Assembly (NCBI GenBank): GCA_048549915.1
Contig: JBLYYE010000060.1
Span: 1-18,929, forward strand
DNA length: 18,929 nt
DNA from: LSUCC0057 sp048549915
Lineage (GTDB): Bacteria > Pseudomonadota > Gammaproteobacteria > Pseudomonadales > Porticoccaceae
Reading direction: 5' to 3'
A model generated the notes under the pieces. It saw nothing but the letters and a program-made list of their open reading frames with translations, had not been told where the DNA came from and ran no database searches. Positions 1 through 7,927 of this stretch are shown here, piece after piece. Numbering within the stretch: the first letter of the stretch is position 1; every line of letters begins with the position of its first letter. The position numbers and the translations under genes were made by a program.

Positions 1-738
1 CACCTGTAATCGCCCCAGCGGATCGCCTGCGAAGATATCCACTCCGGCATCGTAAAGCACTAATTGTGGTTGGTGCTTGTCGAGTAACTTTTTTAGTGTC
101 TGCTCGACGGCCAGTAAATAAGCCTCATCGGCAGTGCCATCATCCAGCGCCACATCGACATCACTGATCGACTTGGTAAACGGGAAGTTATTACCGGCAT
201 GGATTGAGCAGGTAATAGCGTGCGGCTCATCTGCCAGTAGCATGGCAGTACCATCACCCTGATGGACATCGCAGTCGAAGATCAGCACACGGTCTAAGCC
301 GTTTTCTTCTAAGAGTAATTTGGCGGTAATTGCCAAATCGTTGAAGACACAAAAACCCGACGCATAGTCATAGTGGGCGTGATGCGTGCCCCCCGCTAAA
401 TGGCAAGCTATACCGGTACTTAGCGCCAGCTGTGCAGTGAGCACTGTACCCGCCGGCGAGATTAAGCTGCGCTCAACTAAACCTTCAGACCAGGGCAGGT
501 TGCAACGTTTAATTTCGCGCGCACTCCAGCTATTCTCAATAAAACGCTCGATATAATCAGCACAATGCACCCGCTCAAGCCAAGAGAGCTTGGCGCGGCT
601 GGGGTGAAATAAGTTCTCACCAGTCAGCAGACCGGTCTCGCGCAGGTAGTCGGCCAGCAAGGCAAACTTCTCCATAGCAAAACGGTGATTGGGCGGGAAA
701 CCATAGCTATAGCTTGGGTGGGTAACTAGCGGCAACAT
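1..738 (-). CDS. Histone deacetylase-like amidohydrolase (class IV/HDAC11-like), 3' end cut by window edge
   Basis: The minus-strand frame is open from an ATG at 738 to the window edge, giving 246 residues with the C-terminus missing (about 300 is usual). It shows the HDAC core: the active-site pair H119-H120 in GGTHHAHYDYASGFCVFND, zinc ligands D157 and H159 in DCDVHQGDGTA, and the third zinc-ligand region DIFAGDPLG near the edge. The short N-terminal HPSYSYGFPPNHRF segment is typical of bacterial HDAC11-like proteins. Family members are zinc amidohydrolases acting on acetyl-lysine, acetylpolyamines or related N-acyl compounds; the true substrate cannot be read here. The start lies 6 nt after the dehalogenase stop codon, so the two genes are almost surely co-transcribed and probably translationally coupled. 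The family call is firm; substrate is open. Confidence 0.93.
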   Translation of the reverse strand, partial: MLPLVTHPSYSYGFPPNHRFAMEKFALLADYLRETGLLTGENLFHPSRAKLSWLERVHCADYIERFIENSWSAREIKRCNLPWSEGLVERSLISPAGTVLTAQLALSTGIACHLAGGTHHAHYDYASGFCVFNDLAITAKLLLEENGLDRVLIFDCDVHQGDGTAMLLADEPHAITCSIHAGNNFPFTKSISDVDVALDDGTADEAYLLAVEQTLKKLLDKHQPQLVLYDAGVDIFAGDPLGRLQV

Positions 739-744
739 CGGCCG

Positions 745-1689
745 TCAAACTACCAGTTGGTCTAGCGCCCAACCGACCAGCCCCTGCGGCATTTCTGCTG
801 TTCGGTAATCCAACTGCGGGTGTGCCCACTCCTGTAAAAAGTGCCCTCCCACCTCAAGCAGCAATGGCTCTGGACAGCCATTTATCACCTTGGCGAGTGC
901 GCGCATGGTGGGCGGCCCTAACACTGGGTCAGCTGCTCCAATTGCCATGGCAGACCGGCCGCGCCACTGGTTCTTCCAAAACTGTATAGCCTCACGCGAA
1001 ATAGCTGCACCATCGGCATCGGGGCTATCCATCACCATCTCTGGAAAACGGCGAATGGCGGCGCGATATTCATCACTGGGGAAAGGTGCAGCATAGGCCG
1101 CTGCTTCGGCCGCGCTCAAATGTGTCACTGAGCGCTGAAACAAACCCGCCATAGAAAAAGAAGGTTTATCTCGATTGAACTGTCGCCACGCAATAAAGCC
1201 ATCACTCAAATCGCGATCGCCAGTGGCCAGCGCTGTATTCATAACCAGCAGCGCTGCGTAACGCTGGGGCGCCGCCATGGGCAGCGTCAGACCAAACAGC
1301 CCACCCCAATCCTGGACGGCCATATGGATGTTGCTCAAGTCGAGCCGCTCGACCAGCTCCAGCAATACATTGCGGTGGTAGTCATAATGGTGAAATGACT
1401 CTTCAAGCGGCTTGTCACTTTTGCCAAAGCCAATCAAGTCTGGCGCCACAACCCGATGGCCCTGCGCTACCAATGCTGGCACCCAATGCCGCCACAAATA
1501 ACTCCAGGCAGGGTTGCCATGCAATAGCAGCCAGACTACTTCAGCATCCTGCGGGCCCTCATCTAGGTAATGCATCTGCATCCCCGCTAGCGAAGGCAGG
1601 TCGTCGAGGTAATGCCCGGCAAAAGGGTAATCCGGCAGATCAGCAAATGCCTCATCAGGGGTTCTCAGTTTAAATGAAGAGTCAGCCAT
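745..1689 (-). CDS. Haloalkane dehalogenase, subfamily HLD-I (DhlA/DhmA-like)
   Basis: This 314-residue alpha/beta hydrolase should hydrolyse a carbon-halogen bond to an alcohol and halide in the cytoplasm. From the ATG at 1689, the oxyanion segment HGNPAWSYLW is at 57-66, the nucleophile elbow VQDWGG gives D127, and the next residue W128 is one halide-binding Trp. The cap carries W168 in DGFIAW, matching Trp175 of DhlA; the acid is D254 in IGAADPVLG and the base H283 in GGHFLQEW. The Asp-His-Asp plus Trp-Trp pentad of HLD-I enzymes is therefore complete. The C-terminal half follows the DhlA pattern closely (AAPFP, FWKNQW, INGCPEPL). An upstream in-frame codon at 1728 exists, but the ATG at 1689 gives the normal family N-terminus. 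It is the first gene of a minus-strand pair with the HDAC-like gene. Family is well supported; the halogenated substrate is unknown. Confidence 0.92.
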   Translation of the reverse strand: MADSSFKLRTPDEAFADLPDYPFAGHYLDDLPSLAGMQMHYLDEGPQDAEVVWLLLHGNPAWSYLWRHWVPALVAQGHRVVAPDLIGFGKSDKPLEESFHHYDYHRNVLLELVERLDLSNIHMAVQDWGGLFGLTLPMAAPQRYAALLVMNTALATGDRDLSDGFIAWRQFNRDKPSFSMAGLFQRSVTHLSAAEAAAYAAPFPSDEYRAAIRRFPEMVMDSPDADGAAISREAIQFWKNQWRGRSAMAIGAADPVLGPPTMRALAKVINGCPEPLLLEVGGHFLQEWAHPQLDYRTAEMPQGLVGWALDQLVV

Positions 1690-1816
1690 AACAGTTTTCC
1701 AGTAATGAGCATGCCCGCAGATTAGCACGCGCCAAGGGCGAGTGTGAACTCACTGAAAAACAGTACTCATTTCTACTGTGATCGGAGCAGATGGGACAAT
1801 CAAAAAACTTAACCTT

Positions 1817-1835
1817 AATGATAACGATTATCATT
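1817..1835. promoter_or_regulatory. Fur box upstream of siderophore receptor
   Basis: AATGATAACGATTATCATT is an inverted repeat (AATGATAA / TTATCATT around CGA) that closely follows the 19-bp Fur consensus. It sits 59 bases upstream of the receptor ATG and also between that gene and the divergent dehalogenase. Iron-bound Fur would repress the receptor and the PepSY gene behind it. No clear -35/-10 pair could be placed around it by eye. The rest of the 1690-1894 gap shows nothing else I can support. Confidence 0.88.
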
Positions 1836-1894
1836 TACATTTAGATGCTTTTTAACTACTATGCCGGCATGAGCCAATCATTGAGGAACTCTTC

Positions 1895-4024
1895 ATGAGC
1901 AATATCAGCATTACATTTAGTAGCCATCTATCCGTCTGTTTTGCACTAGCAATAAGCTTTGCACCCAAGGCAATAGCCGCTAAAGACACTCCATCCATAG
2001 TGGAAGAGGTGATCATTACTGCGCTAAGGGCCGACCGTAAAAGCCATGGTGCGACTGGCCTCGACTTGAGCCTCTATCAAACACCGCAAGGGATAACAAT
2101 TATCGATGCGCAACGCGCGTCCAACTTCGCTCTAGACGATATCAATGCGTTATTAACTATGACTACCGGTGTCAATGTTGATGCAACAGAAACCGACCGC
2201 ACCTATTACAGTGCGAGAGGATTCGATATCACTAGCAAACACATAGACGGTATCGGCATGCCATTCGGAACATTACTTGTCGGCGATCTAGATACCGTGG
2301 TTTACCAGCAAGTTGAGGTTATTCGGGGCTCTAACGGTTTAATCACTGGGCTGGGCAACCCTTCTGGAACTATTAATGCGGTCCGCAAACGTCCCACTAA
2401 CGAGTTCACTGCCGCAATTAATTTCAGTACTGGAAGCTGGCAGCACCAGCGCAGTGAAATTGACGTCTCTACCCCGCTTACAGACTCTAGAAGTTGGGCA
2501 GCTCGCGCAGTAATTGCCACACAAGATCAGCACAGCTGGCTTGACCATTACGAAAACAACCGGCTTGTTGGCAGCGTCACCATTGACGGTCAAATCAACG
2601 AGAGGATTACCTTAGCTGCCGGTTATAGCTTGCAAGACAACAATAGTGACGGCGTTCTTTGGGGTGCCGTGCCGGTTATTTACGCCAACGGTAATCCTGC
2701 ACATTACTCGGTTAACACCTCCACCGCTATGCAATGGACTTATTGGGATACCCAAACCGAAGAACAATTTGTCGAAGTCGGCATGCAGCTCGCTCAAGAG
2801 TGGCAACTGCGATTAAGCGCAGTAAAGAACGATTATCAAGAAGACTCTGAGTTATTTTATATCTACACAAATACCGGCTTTGATCAAGAGAGCGGGCTCG
2901 GCTTGGAGAGCTTTCCGGGCAAATACTCAGTCAACAAAAAAAATCTACTGTTGGATGCCAACCTAAATGGCGAGTTATCTATCTTCGGACGTGAACACCA
3001 ACTCCAACTAGGTATCAGCACGGCAAAAAGTGATAGCGAGTCTTTCGAGCATGCTGCCCTCACAGGCTTTACAAGCATGCCCACTTTTCCAGGCTGGAAC
3101 GGCACCGAAGTCTCACGGCCCAGTTGGGATGACCCCAGCCAATCGGCGCATGAGGATATCGATTTAGACCGTTTTTACGCTGCCGTCCAGCTCAACGTAT
3201 CTGACCAGTTACAGTTAATTGTAGGTGTGAATGCCCTCGAGTACACCAACCAAGGCGTCAGCTATGGCGTCTCCACCGACGCCGACGAAGATGGCAGTTC
3301 GCCCTACTACGGGGTGACATATGAACTGAGCCCGGGAATAAATTTCTACGCTAGCTACAGCGATATCTATCAACCGCAATATGTACTTGGCGAAAACCTA
3401 CAGTCTTTGGGCTCTGCACAAGGGCAGAGTTACGAAATTGGTATCAAGCGTCAATTACACAATGGTGCGCTATTCAACCTCGCGTTATTTCGAACCGAAC
3501 AGTCCAACTTGCAGGAGTTTAAAGAGTACGGGGATGGTGATGGTATCGACGACACTGATTACAGCGATGATTTTGATTTCTCGATCTATCGCGGTGTAGA
3601 TGTCGAATCGTCAGGTATTGAGGTAGAGCTCAGCGGGCAACTCAATCCACAGGTTTCTTTGCAAGCCGGTTTCACGCATCTACAAATGGAAGATCAGGAC
3701 GGAGAAAAAGCACGGAGTTTTGTACCCCGCAATAGCTTTAAGTTACTTCTTGAATATACCCCCTCGGCGCTACCCGATTGGAAATTTGGTCTATCTTCGC
3801 GGTGGCAAGATGATATTTATTTTGACTCTAGCTATGGCCGTATCAGCCAACCCAGCTACTCAGTTATTGGTGGATATGCTCGCTATCAATTCAGCCCGAG
3901 GCTCACATTCAGCGCCAATGTCGATAACCTCACTGACAAACAATATTTTAGCTCAGTTAAATTTGAGCAAGCCTACTATGCGGCGCCACGCAATTGGCAG
4001 CTGTCAGTGAATTGGCAGTACTAA
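1895..4024 (+). CDS. TonB-dependent siderophore receptor
   Basis: This 709-residue outer-membrane protein should import a ferric siderophore using TonB energy. Residues 1-29 form a signal peptide ending near AIAA. A TonB-box-like EEVIITA is at 37-43, then the plug, with the motifs ARGFDITSKHIDGIG (107-121) and QVEVIRGSNGLITGLGNPSG (139-158), which mark the siderophore-receptor subfamily (FpvA/FhuE/FoxA type). The barrel follows and ends with NVDNLTDKQYF and an aromatic C-terminus (NWQLSVNWQY), the usual outer-membrane assembly signal. Length is normal for the family. The ATG at 1895 is preceded by a GAGGA ribosome site. A Fur box lies upstream and an inner-membrane PepSY protein follows, which supports an iron role. 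The exact siderophore cannot be named. Confidence 0.94.
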   Translation: MSNISITFSSHLSVCFALAISFAPKAIAAKDTPSIVEEVIITALRADRKSHGATGLDLSLYQTPQGITIIDAQRASNFALDDINALLTMTTGVNVDATETDRTYYSARGFDITSKHIDGIGMPFGTLLVGDLDTVVYQQVEVIRGSNGLITGLGNPSGTINAVRKRPTNEFTAAINFSTGSWQHQRSEIDVSTPLTDSRSWAARAVIATQDQHSWLDHYENNRLVGSVTIDGQINERITLAAGYSLQDNNSDGVLWGAVPVIYANGNPAHYSVNTSTAMQWTYWDTQTEEQFVEVGMQLAQEWQLRLSAVKNDYQEDSELFYIYTNTGFDQESGLGLESFPGKYSVNKKNLLLDANLNGELSIFGREHQLQLGISTAKSDSESFEHAALTGFTSMPTFPGWNGTEVSRPSWDDPSQSAHEDIDLDRFYAAVQLNVSDQLQLIVGVNALEYTNQGVSYGVSTDADEDGSSPYYGVTYELSPGINFYASYSDIYQPQYVLGENLQSLGSAQGQSYEIGIKRQLHNGALFNLALFRTEQSNLQEFKEYGDGDGIDDTDYSDDFDFSIYRGVDVESSGIEVELSGQLNPQVSLQAGFTHLQMEDQDGEKARSFVPRNSFKLLLEYTPSALPDWKFGLSSRWQDDIYFDSSYGRISQPSYSVIGGYARYQFSPRLTFSANVDNLTDKQYFSSVKFEQAYYAAPRNWQLSVNWQY

Positions 4025-4050
4025 GAGACGTGATTGAAAAAGTCAGAGTT

Positions 4051-4070
4051 GCAGGGGCTCGAACCCCTGC
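4051..4070. repeat. Perfect 7-bp hairpin between receptor and PepSY genes
   Basis: GCAGGGG-CTCGAA-CCCCTGC is a perfect 7-bp inverted repeat with a 6-nt loop. It lies in the 58-nt gap between the receptor stop and the PepSY GTG, ending 12 nt before that start. There is no T-run after it, so it is not a standard terminator. On the minus strand it resembles a tRNA T-arm (GGTTCGAG), but no acceptor, D or anticodon arms are present. It may act as an mRNA stability or processing element that sets the ratio of receptor to PepSY protein; that role is inference. Confidence 0.6.
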
Positions 4071-4082
4071 TATGAGGATAAA

Positions 4083-5192
4083 GTGAACAAATTTTTATTC
4101 AAACTGCATAGCTGGACAGCACTTTTAGCGGTTATTCCCCTACTAGTTATCTGTCTAACTGGATCACTATTAGTATTTAAGCACGAGATAGATCGATTGC
4201 TGATGCACGACAATGTTGTCGTCCCTGACTACAGCTCACAGCGGCTGCCAATGGACGATTTATTGGCCGAGATCAATACAAAATACGCTGATCACCAAGT
4301 GACCGGTTGGCTATTTCATGATGATCCGCAGCGCGCTGATCTAGTTTATGTAATAGCCAACGGCACCGACACCTGGAACTACTTATTTCTTGATAGCTAT
4401 AGCGGCACTGTATTAGCTGAGCCAGTTCCTCTAGACCACTACCTGACCGACTGGTTGCTCGAACTTCATTACACACTGTTGCTTGGCGATGCTGGGTTAC
4501 TTGTGGCTGGGCTGTTCTCTATTGCACTACTTGGTCTTGGCATAAGCGGTATTATTTTGCACCGCAAATTCTGGAAAAAATTTTTTACTTTGCGCTGGAA
4601 AAAAAGATTAGTTATCTATTTTTCAGACCTTCATAAAATGGTTGGGGTAATCGCTTCACCAGTTTTACTAATTCTTGGCTTTACCGGAAGCTGGTGGAAT
4701 ATCGACAATTTTATCCATGAACTGCAAGAACACGCAGATGGCCATACCCATTATCTAATGACCGAGCGACTTTATAACGACCAGCTTTCCCTAGACACAC
4801 TCTTAGAAACTTCAAGCAAAGAATTAGATGGCTTTACTACTAACTACCTGTCATTCCCCTGGGAACCGGGCACAGCGATCACTGCATGGGGATCAGTGCC
4901 ATCTAAAAGTCCGCTTTCAAGCGGCTATTCGAGTACCGTTAGCTTTGACTCACAAACCGGTGAGCTACTAGGTACCACTGATATCCGCAATACTGGGTTT
5001 GGACCAGCCATAGTTGATTCGTTTGAAGAACTGCACTACGGAACCTTTGGTGGCTTAACGACAAGAGTACTCTGGGCAATTTTAGGGCTTGCACCGCTGA
5101 TCCTGTCGGTAACGGGCATTACACTATGGTTTAAGCGGAGCAGACAGCGCAGATTAAAGAGACAGAAAAAGTTGGCTCAATTACCAGAGTAA
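4083..5192 (+). CDS. PepSY-associated TM helix protein (putative siderophore-iron reductase)
   Basis: This 369-residue inner-membrane protein starts at GTG 4083 after a GAGGA ribosome site. Residues 8-33 (LHSWTALLAVIPLLVICLTGS) are the first membrane segment of the PepSY_TM family, followed by a periplasmic PepSY-like part, a second segment near 136-160 (ending ILHRKF), a third near 184-207 (DLHKMVGVIASPVLLILGFTG) and a fourth near 328-350, then a basic cytoplasmic tail (KRSRQRRLKRQKK). His residues at membrane edges (H9, H129, H160, H184) fit haem or metal binding. Relatives beside TonB receptors are often annotated as iron-uptake or siderophore-reducing proteins. It follows the Fur-box receptor in the same direction and probably shares its transcript. 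The family call is strong; reductase activity is inferred from context. Confidence 0.85.
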   Translation: MNKFLFKLHSWTALLAVIPLLVICLTGSLLVFKHEIDRLLMHDNVVVPDYSSQRLPMDDLLAEINTKYADHQVTGWLFHDDPQRADLVYVIANGTDTWNYLFLDSYSGTVLAEPVPLDHYLTDWLLELHYTLLLGDAGLLVAGLFSIALLGLGISGIILHRKFWKKFFTLRWKKRLVIYFSDLHKMVGVIASPVLLILGFTGSWWNIDNFIHELQEHADGHTHYLMTERLYNDQLSLDTLLETSSKELDGFTTNYLSFPWEPGTAITAWGSVPSKSPLSSGYSSTVSFDSQTGELLGTTDIRNTGFGPAIVDSFEELHYGTFGGLTTRVLWAILGLAPLILSVTGITLWFKRSRQRRLKRQKKLAQLPE

Positions 5193-5211
5193 CCATCGTT
5201 AACTGAGCTAG

Positions 5212-6723
5212 CTATATATTGGCAACCTTAGAAAACCATGGCTGCGCCTGCTCGAGCTGCCCGGCCAACTGCAGCAATAGTTCTTCATGGCCATAATCGC
5301 CAGAAAACATGACACCTATCGGCAGCCCCTGTGCGCTCCAATGTAAAGGCACCGACATCGCCGGCGCTCCGGTGGCATTAGCGAGCATAGTAAATGCGGA
5401 GTAACTGAGTACATCCATCAGATAGCCTTGATCCAAACGGGTCAGTGCCAGACGCCCAATTTCAAGTGGCGGGTTAGCGAGAGTAGGAGACAAGAGCAGG
5501 TCGTACTGGTTGTGTAGGAGACTCATTTGACGGCCGATACGATGAACAGTATTTACTGCTGCATGATAATCGGCGGCAGTATTGTTCAATGCTTTGAGGT
5601 ATCGCTGGTAAATCAACGGCTCTAAATCCTCTTCGGTCACCTCGCGGCCAAGCTCTTTTTCACGCAGTTGCACCCGCGCCACATTGCCGGCAGCCATAAT
5701 AATCCCTGTTGCATGGAAAAACTCGCCTGCATCTATAGGGAGTTCTATCGGCTCGACGCGGTGTCCAAGCGACTCGCACAGTACCGCTGCATGGTTGGCT
5801 GCATCTAGACAGTCACTGTGCACTGGTGAGCGAGTGATCGGAGTGAGGAGCAATCCTATGCGCAGTTTTTTGGGAGGGGTTTGGCTGGCTTGCAAGAAAC
5901 TACCGATTGGCGGATTGGGGCCACCGGCAGCTCCGGGCTCCATACCCGCAGTGGCATCAAGCAAGGCTGCGCTATCACGCACCGAGCGCGATACGCAGTG
6001 GTTGGCACTCATGAGGCTGGTTAATGAGCTAGGGCCATGAGGTGTTCTGCCGCGGCTTGGTTTTAGGCCAAATAAACCGCAACAAGAGGCGGGTATACGA
6101 ATAGAGCCTCCGCCATCTGTAGCATTAGCCATAGGTAAAATACCTGCGGCAACGGCTGCCGCCGCACCGCCAGAAGACCCCCCCGTAGTTTTGCTTAAAT
6201 CCCATGGGTTGCGTGTAGCACCATAAAGAGTCGATTCTGTAGTGGTAGTACCGCCAAACTCTGGGCTTGCGCTCTTACCCATCATCATCAAACCGGCATC
6301 CAAATAGCGCTGCACTAGCGTGCTATTTTGTTTGGCAATACGGCCTGCGTAAAACTGCGAACCTTCACTAGTAATAGTCCCTCGCAAATGCATACCCAAG
6401 TCTTTCAGTAAAAAAGGCACACCGGCAAAAGGTCCGTCACCAACCCCTGCAGCTAGCTGTTGTCGCGCATAGTCGTAATCTGGGATTACAATGGCATTGA
6501 TCGCCGGATTGATAGCACTTGCTCTGGCAATAGCCGTCTCTAACACCTCTGCGGCGGTGAACTGTCCGAGCCTAATCGCCTCAGCCAAACCGAGCGCATC
6601 AAACTGGCGATAATCGCTAAAGCTCAACCTCCCTTGCGCACCCACAGCCAAACTGAGTGGCAGTGCTGAGGCAACGGCAGCAGAAGCCGATAGCGCGATA
6701 AAATTACGTCGAGAAATAGTCAT
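5212..6723 (-). CDS. Tat-exported amidase-signature amidohydrolase
   Basis: This 503-residue enzyme of the amidase signature family should hydrolyse a carboxamide or ester-like bond. The N-terminus has a twin-arginine signal: SRRNFIA at 4-10, then a hydrophobic stretch to about residue 28 ending AVGA, so it is probably periplasmic. The Ser-cisSer-Lys triad is visible: K107 in FLLKDLG, S183 in GGSSGG and nucleophile S207 in DGGGSIRIPASCCG. Length is normal for an amidase plus a signal. The ATG at 6723 has AAGGA about 8 nt upstream. Its 3' end faces the PepSY gene with only 19 nt between them, and it is divergent from the oxidoreductase at 6891. Substrate is not readable; these enzymes are often misnamed GatA, but the Tat signal argues against the tRNA amidotransferase. 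Confidence 0.9.
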   Translation of the reverse strand: MTISRRNFIALSASAAVASALPLSLAVGAQGRLSFSDYRQFDALGLAEAIRLGQFTAAEVLETAIARASAINPAINAIVIPDYDYARQQLAAGVGDGPFAGVPFLLKDLGMHLRGTITSEGSQFYAGRIAKQNSTLVQRYLDAGLMMMGKSASPEFGGTTTTESTLYGATRNPWDLSKTTGGSSGGAAAAVAAGILPMANATDGGGSIRIPASCCGLFGLKPSRGRTPHGPSSLTSLMSANHCVSRSVRDSAALLDATAGMEPGAAGGPNPPIGSFLQASQTPPKKLRIGLLLTPITRSPVHSDCLDAANHAAVLCESLGHRVEPIELPIDAGEFFHATGIIMAAGNVARVQLREKELGREVTEEDLEPLIYQRYLKALNNTAADYHAAVNTVHRIGRQMSLLHNQYDLLLSPTLANPPLEIGRLALTRLDQGYLMDVLSYSAFTMLANATGAPAMSVPLHWSAQGLPIGVMFSGDYGHEELLLQLAGQLEQAQPWFSKVANI

Positions 6724-6890
6724 AAATCAATCCTTATGAATTTTTAGACTTAACATGCCTGATAAGCGACAGACACAAAACCTCTAAACGGCCTATACCA
6801 AATCAAACAGATGAAAATACCATCGAGCTATACCCCCGGGCACAGACCGCGTTATGCTAGGAAACTTGAACCCAGCGATTGGAGCAAAAA

Positions 6891-7913
6891 ATGACTAAAA
6901 ACAATCTCACAAACGCACGCGAATGGCACCTCCTTCAGCGCCCTACTGCACTTCCCAGCAGCGAACACTTTGCCCTTGTCGAGCACACGCTACCGCAGCT
7001 CAAAACTAATCAAGTACTGGTCGATAACTTGTTTCTCTCAGTTGACCCTTACATGCGCGGTCGTATGCGTGAGAACGCTGTCTACGCTGAGGCGTACGAG
7101 CTCGGCGAAGCGATGACTGGCGGCGCCGTCGGCCGTGTCCGCGCATCACAACACAGTGATTTTATCCCCGGGGATATTGTGCTCAGCCTCAACGGCTGGC
7201 GAGATCGATTTATCTGCGATGCAGCGGAGCTGCAAAAATTGCCGGCTGTGGCTGAACAACACCCGTCACTATTTTTAGGCACGCTCGGCATGCCGGGGCT
7301 CACAGCTTATGTTGGTCTCTTGCAAATCGCCCAACCTAAAGCCGGCGAGACTGTCTTTGTCTCAGCAGCCTCTGGCGCGGTGGGCGCCAATGTCTGTCAA
7401 ATTGCCAAGCTCAAAGGTTGCCGCGTGATAGGCAGTGTCGGCAGCGATGAAAAAGCCGACTGGCTGCGCAATGAGTGCGGCGTAGACGAGGTGATCAACT
7501 ATAAAACCTGCGGTGATTTAACCAAGGCGCTGCTAGCAGCCGCCCCCGAAGGGATTGACGTCTATTTTGAAAACGTCGGCGGCGAACATCTACAGGCAGC
7601 TATTAATGCTATGAACCCATACGGGCGCATTGCCGCCTGCGGAATGATCAGTGGTTACAACGATGCCGACAGTCAGGGCGAGGTCAATAACCTAATGTTA
7701 ATAGTGGGTAAAAAAATTCGCATGCAGGGGTTTATTATCTCCGACCACTTCGACCAACAAGAGACTTTTCTCAGCGAAATGGTACCGTGGGTACAAAGCG
7801 GCGCCATAAAAAGCCAAGAGACTGTTTTCGAGGGTGTAGAGCAAACCTTGGAGGCATTTTTATCGCTGTTCAATGGCGAGCACTTTGGCAAAGCGGTTGT
7901 CAAAATCAGCTAA
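6891..7913 (+). CDS. NADP-dependent oxidoreductase, MDR family (CurA / PTGR1-like)
   Basis: This 340-residue cytoplasmic enzyme is a zinc-less medium-chain reductase that should reduce the C=C bond of an enone or enal with NADPH. It has the family motif VDPYMRGRM at 51-59, the coenzyme loop AASGAVG at 159-165 in the Rossmann fold, and the usual YFENVGGE and NPYGRIAACGMISGYN segments. Catalytic zinc ligands are absent, as expected. I chose the ATG at 6891 because GGAG lies 6 nt before it; a TTG at 6879 extends the frame by four residues but overlaps that ribosome site. It is divergent from the amidase and converges with the kinase gene 14 nt downstream. Family members include bacterial CurA and mammalian leukotriene B4 12-hydroxydehydrogenase; the substrate here is unknown. 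Confidence 0.92.
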   Translation: MTKNNLTNAREWHLLQRPTALPSSEHFALVEHTLPQLKTNQVLVDNLFLSVDPYMRGRMRENAVYAEAYELGEAMTGGAVGRVRASQHSDFIPGDIVLSLNGWRDRFICDAAELQKLPAVAEQHPSLFLGTLGMPGLTAYVGLLQIAQPKAGETVFVSAASGAVGANVCQIAKLKGCRVIGSVGSDEKADWLRNECGVDEVINYKTCGDLTKALLAAAPEGIDVYFENVGGEHLQAAINAMNPYGRIAACGMISGYNDADSQGEVNNLMLIVGKKIRMQGFIISDHFDQQETFLSEMVPWVQSGAIKSQETVFEGVEQTLEAFLSLFNGEHFGKAVVKIS

Positions 7914-7927
7914 AATTTGCACCGAAA

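Noticed and set aside
4031..4080. A tRNA gene on the minus strand
   Set aside because: Only a T-arm-like hairpin is present; no acceptor stem, D-arm, anticodon arm or CCA can be formed around it.
5684..6040. 118-residue plus-strand frame opposite the amidase
   Set aside because: The amidase motifs and Tat signal on the minus strand account for the region; this frame has no recognisable domain.
6724..6890. Promoter for the oxidoreductase with TATGCT at 6853-6858 as -10
   Set aside because: No acceptable -35 lies 16-18 bases upstream; the 167-base divergent gap must hold promoters but I cannot place them.
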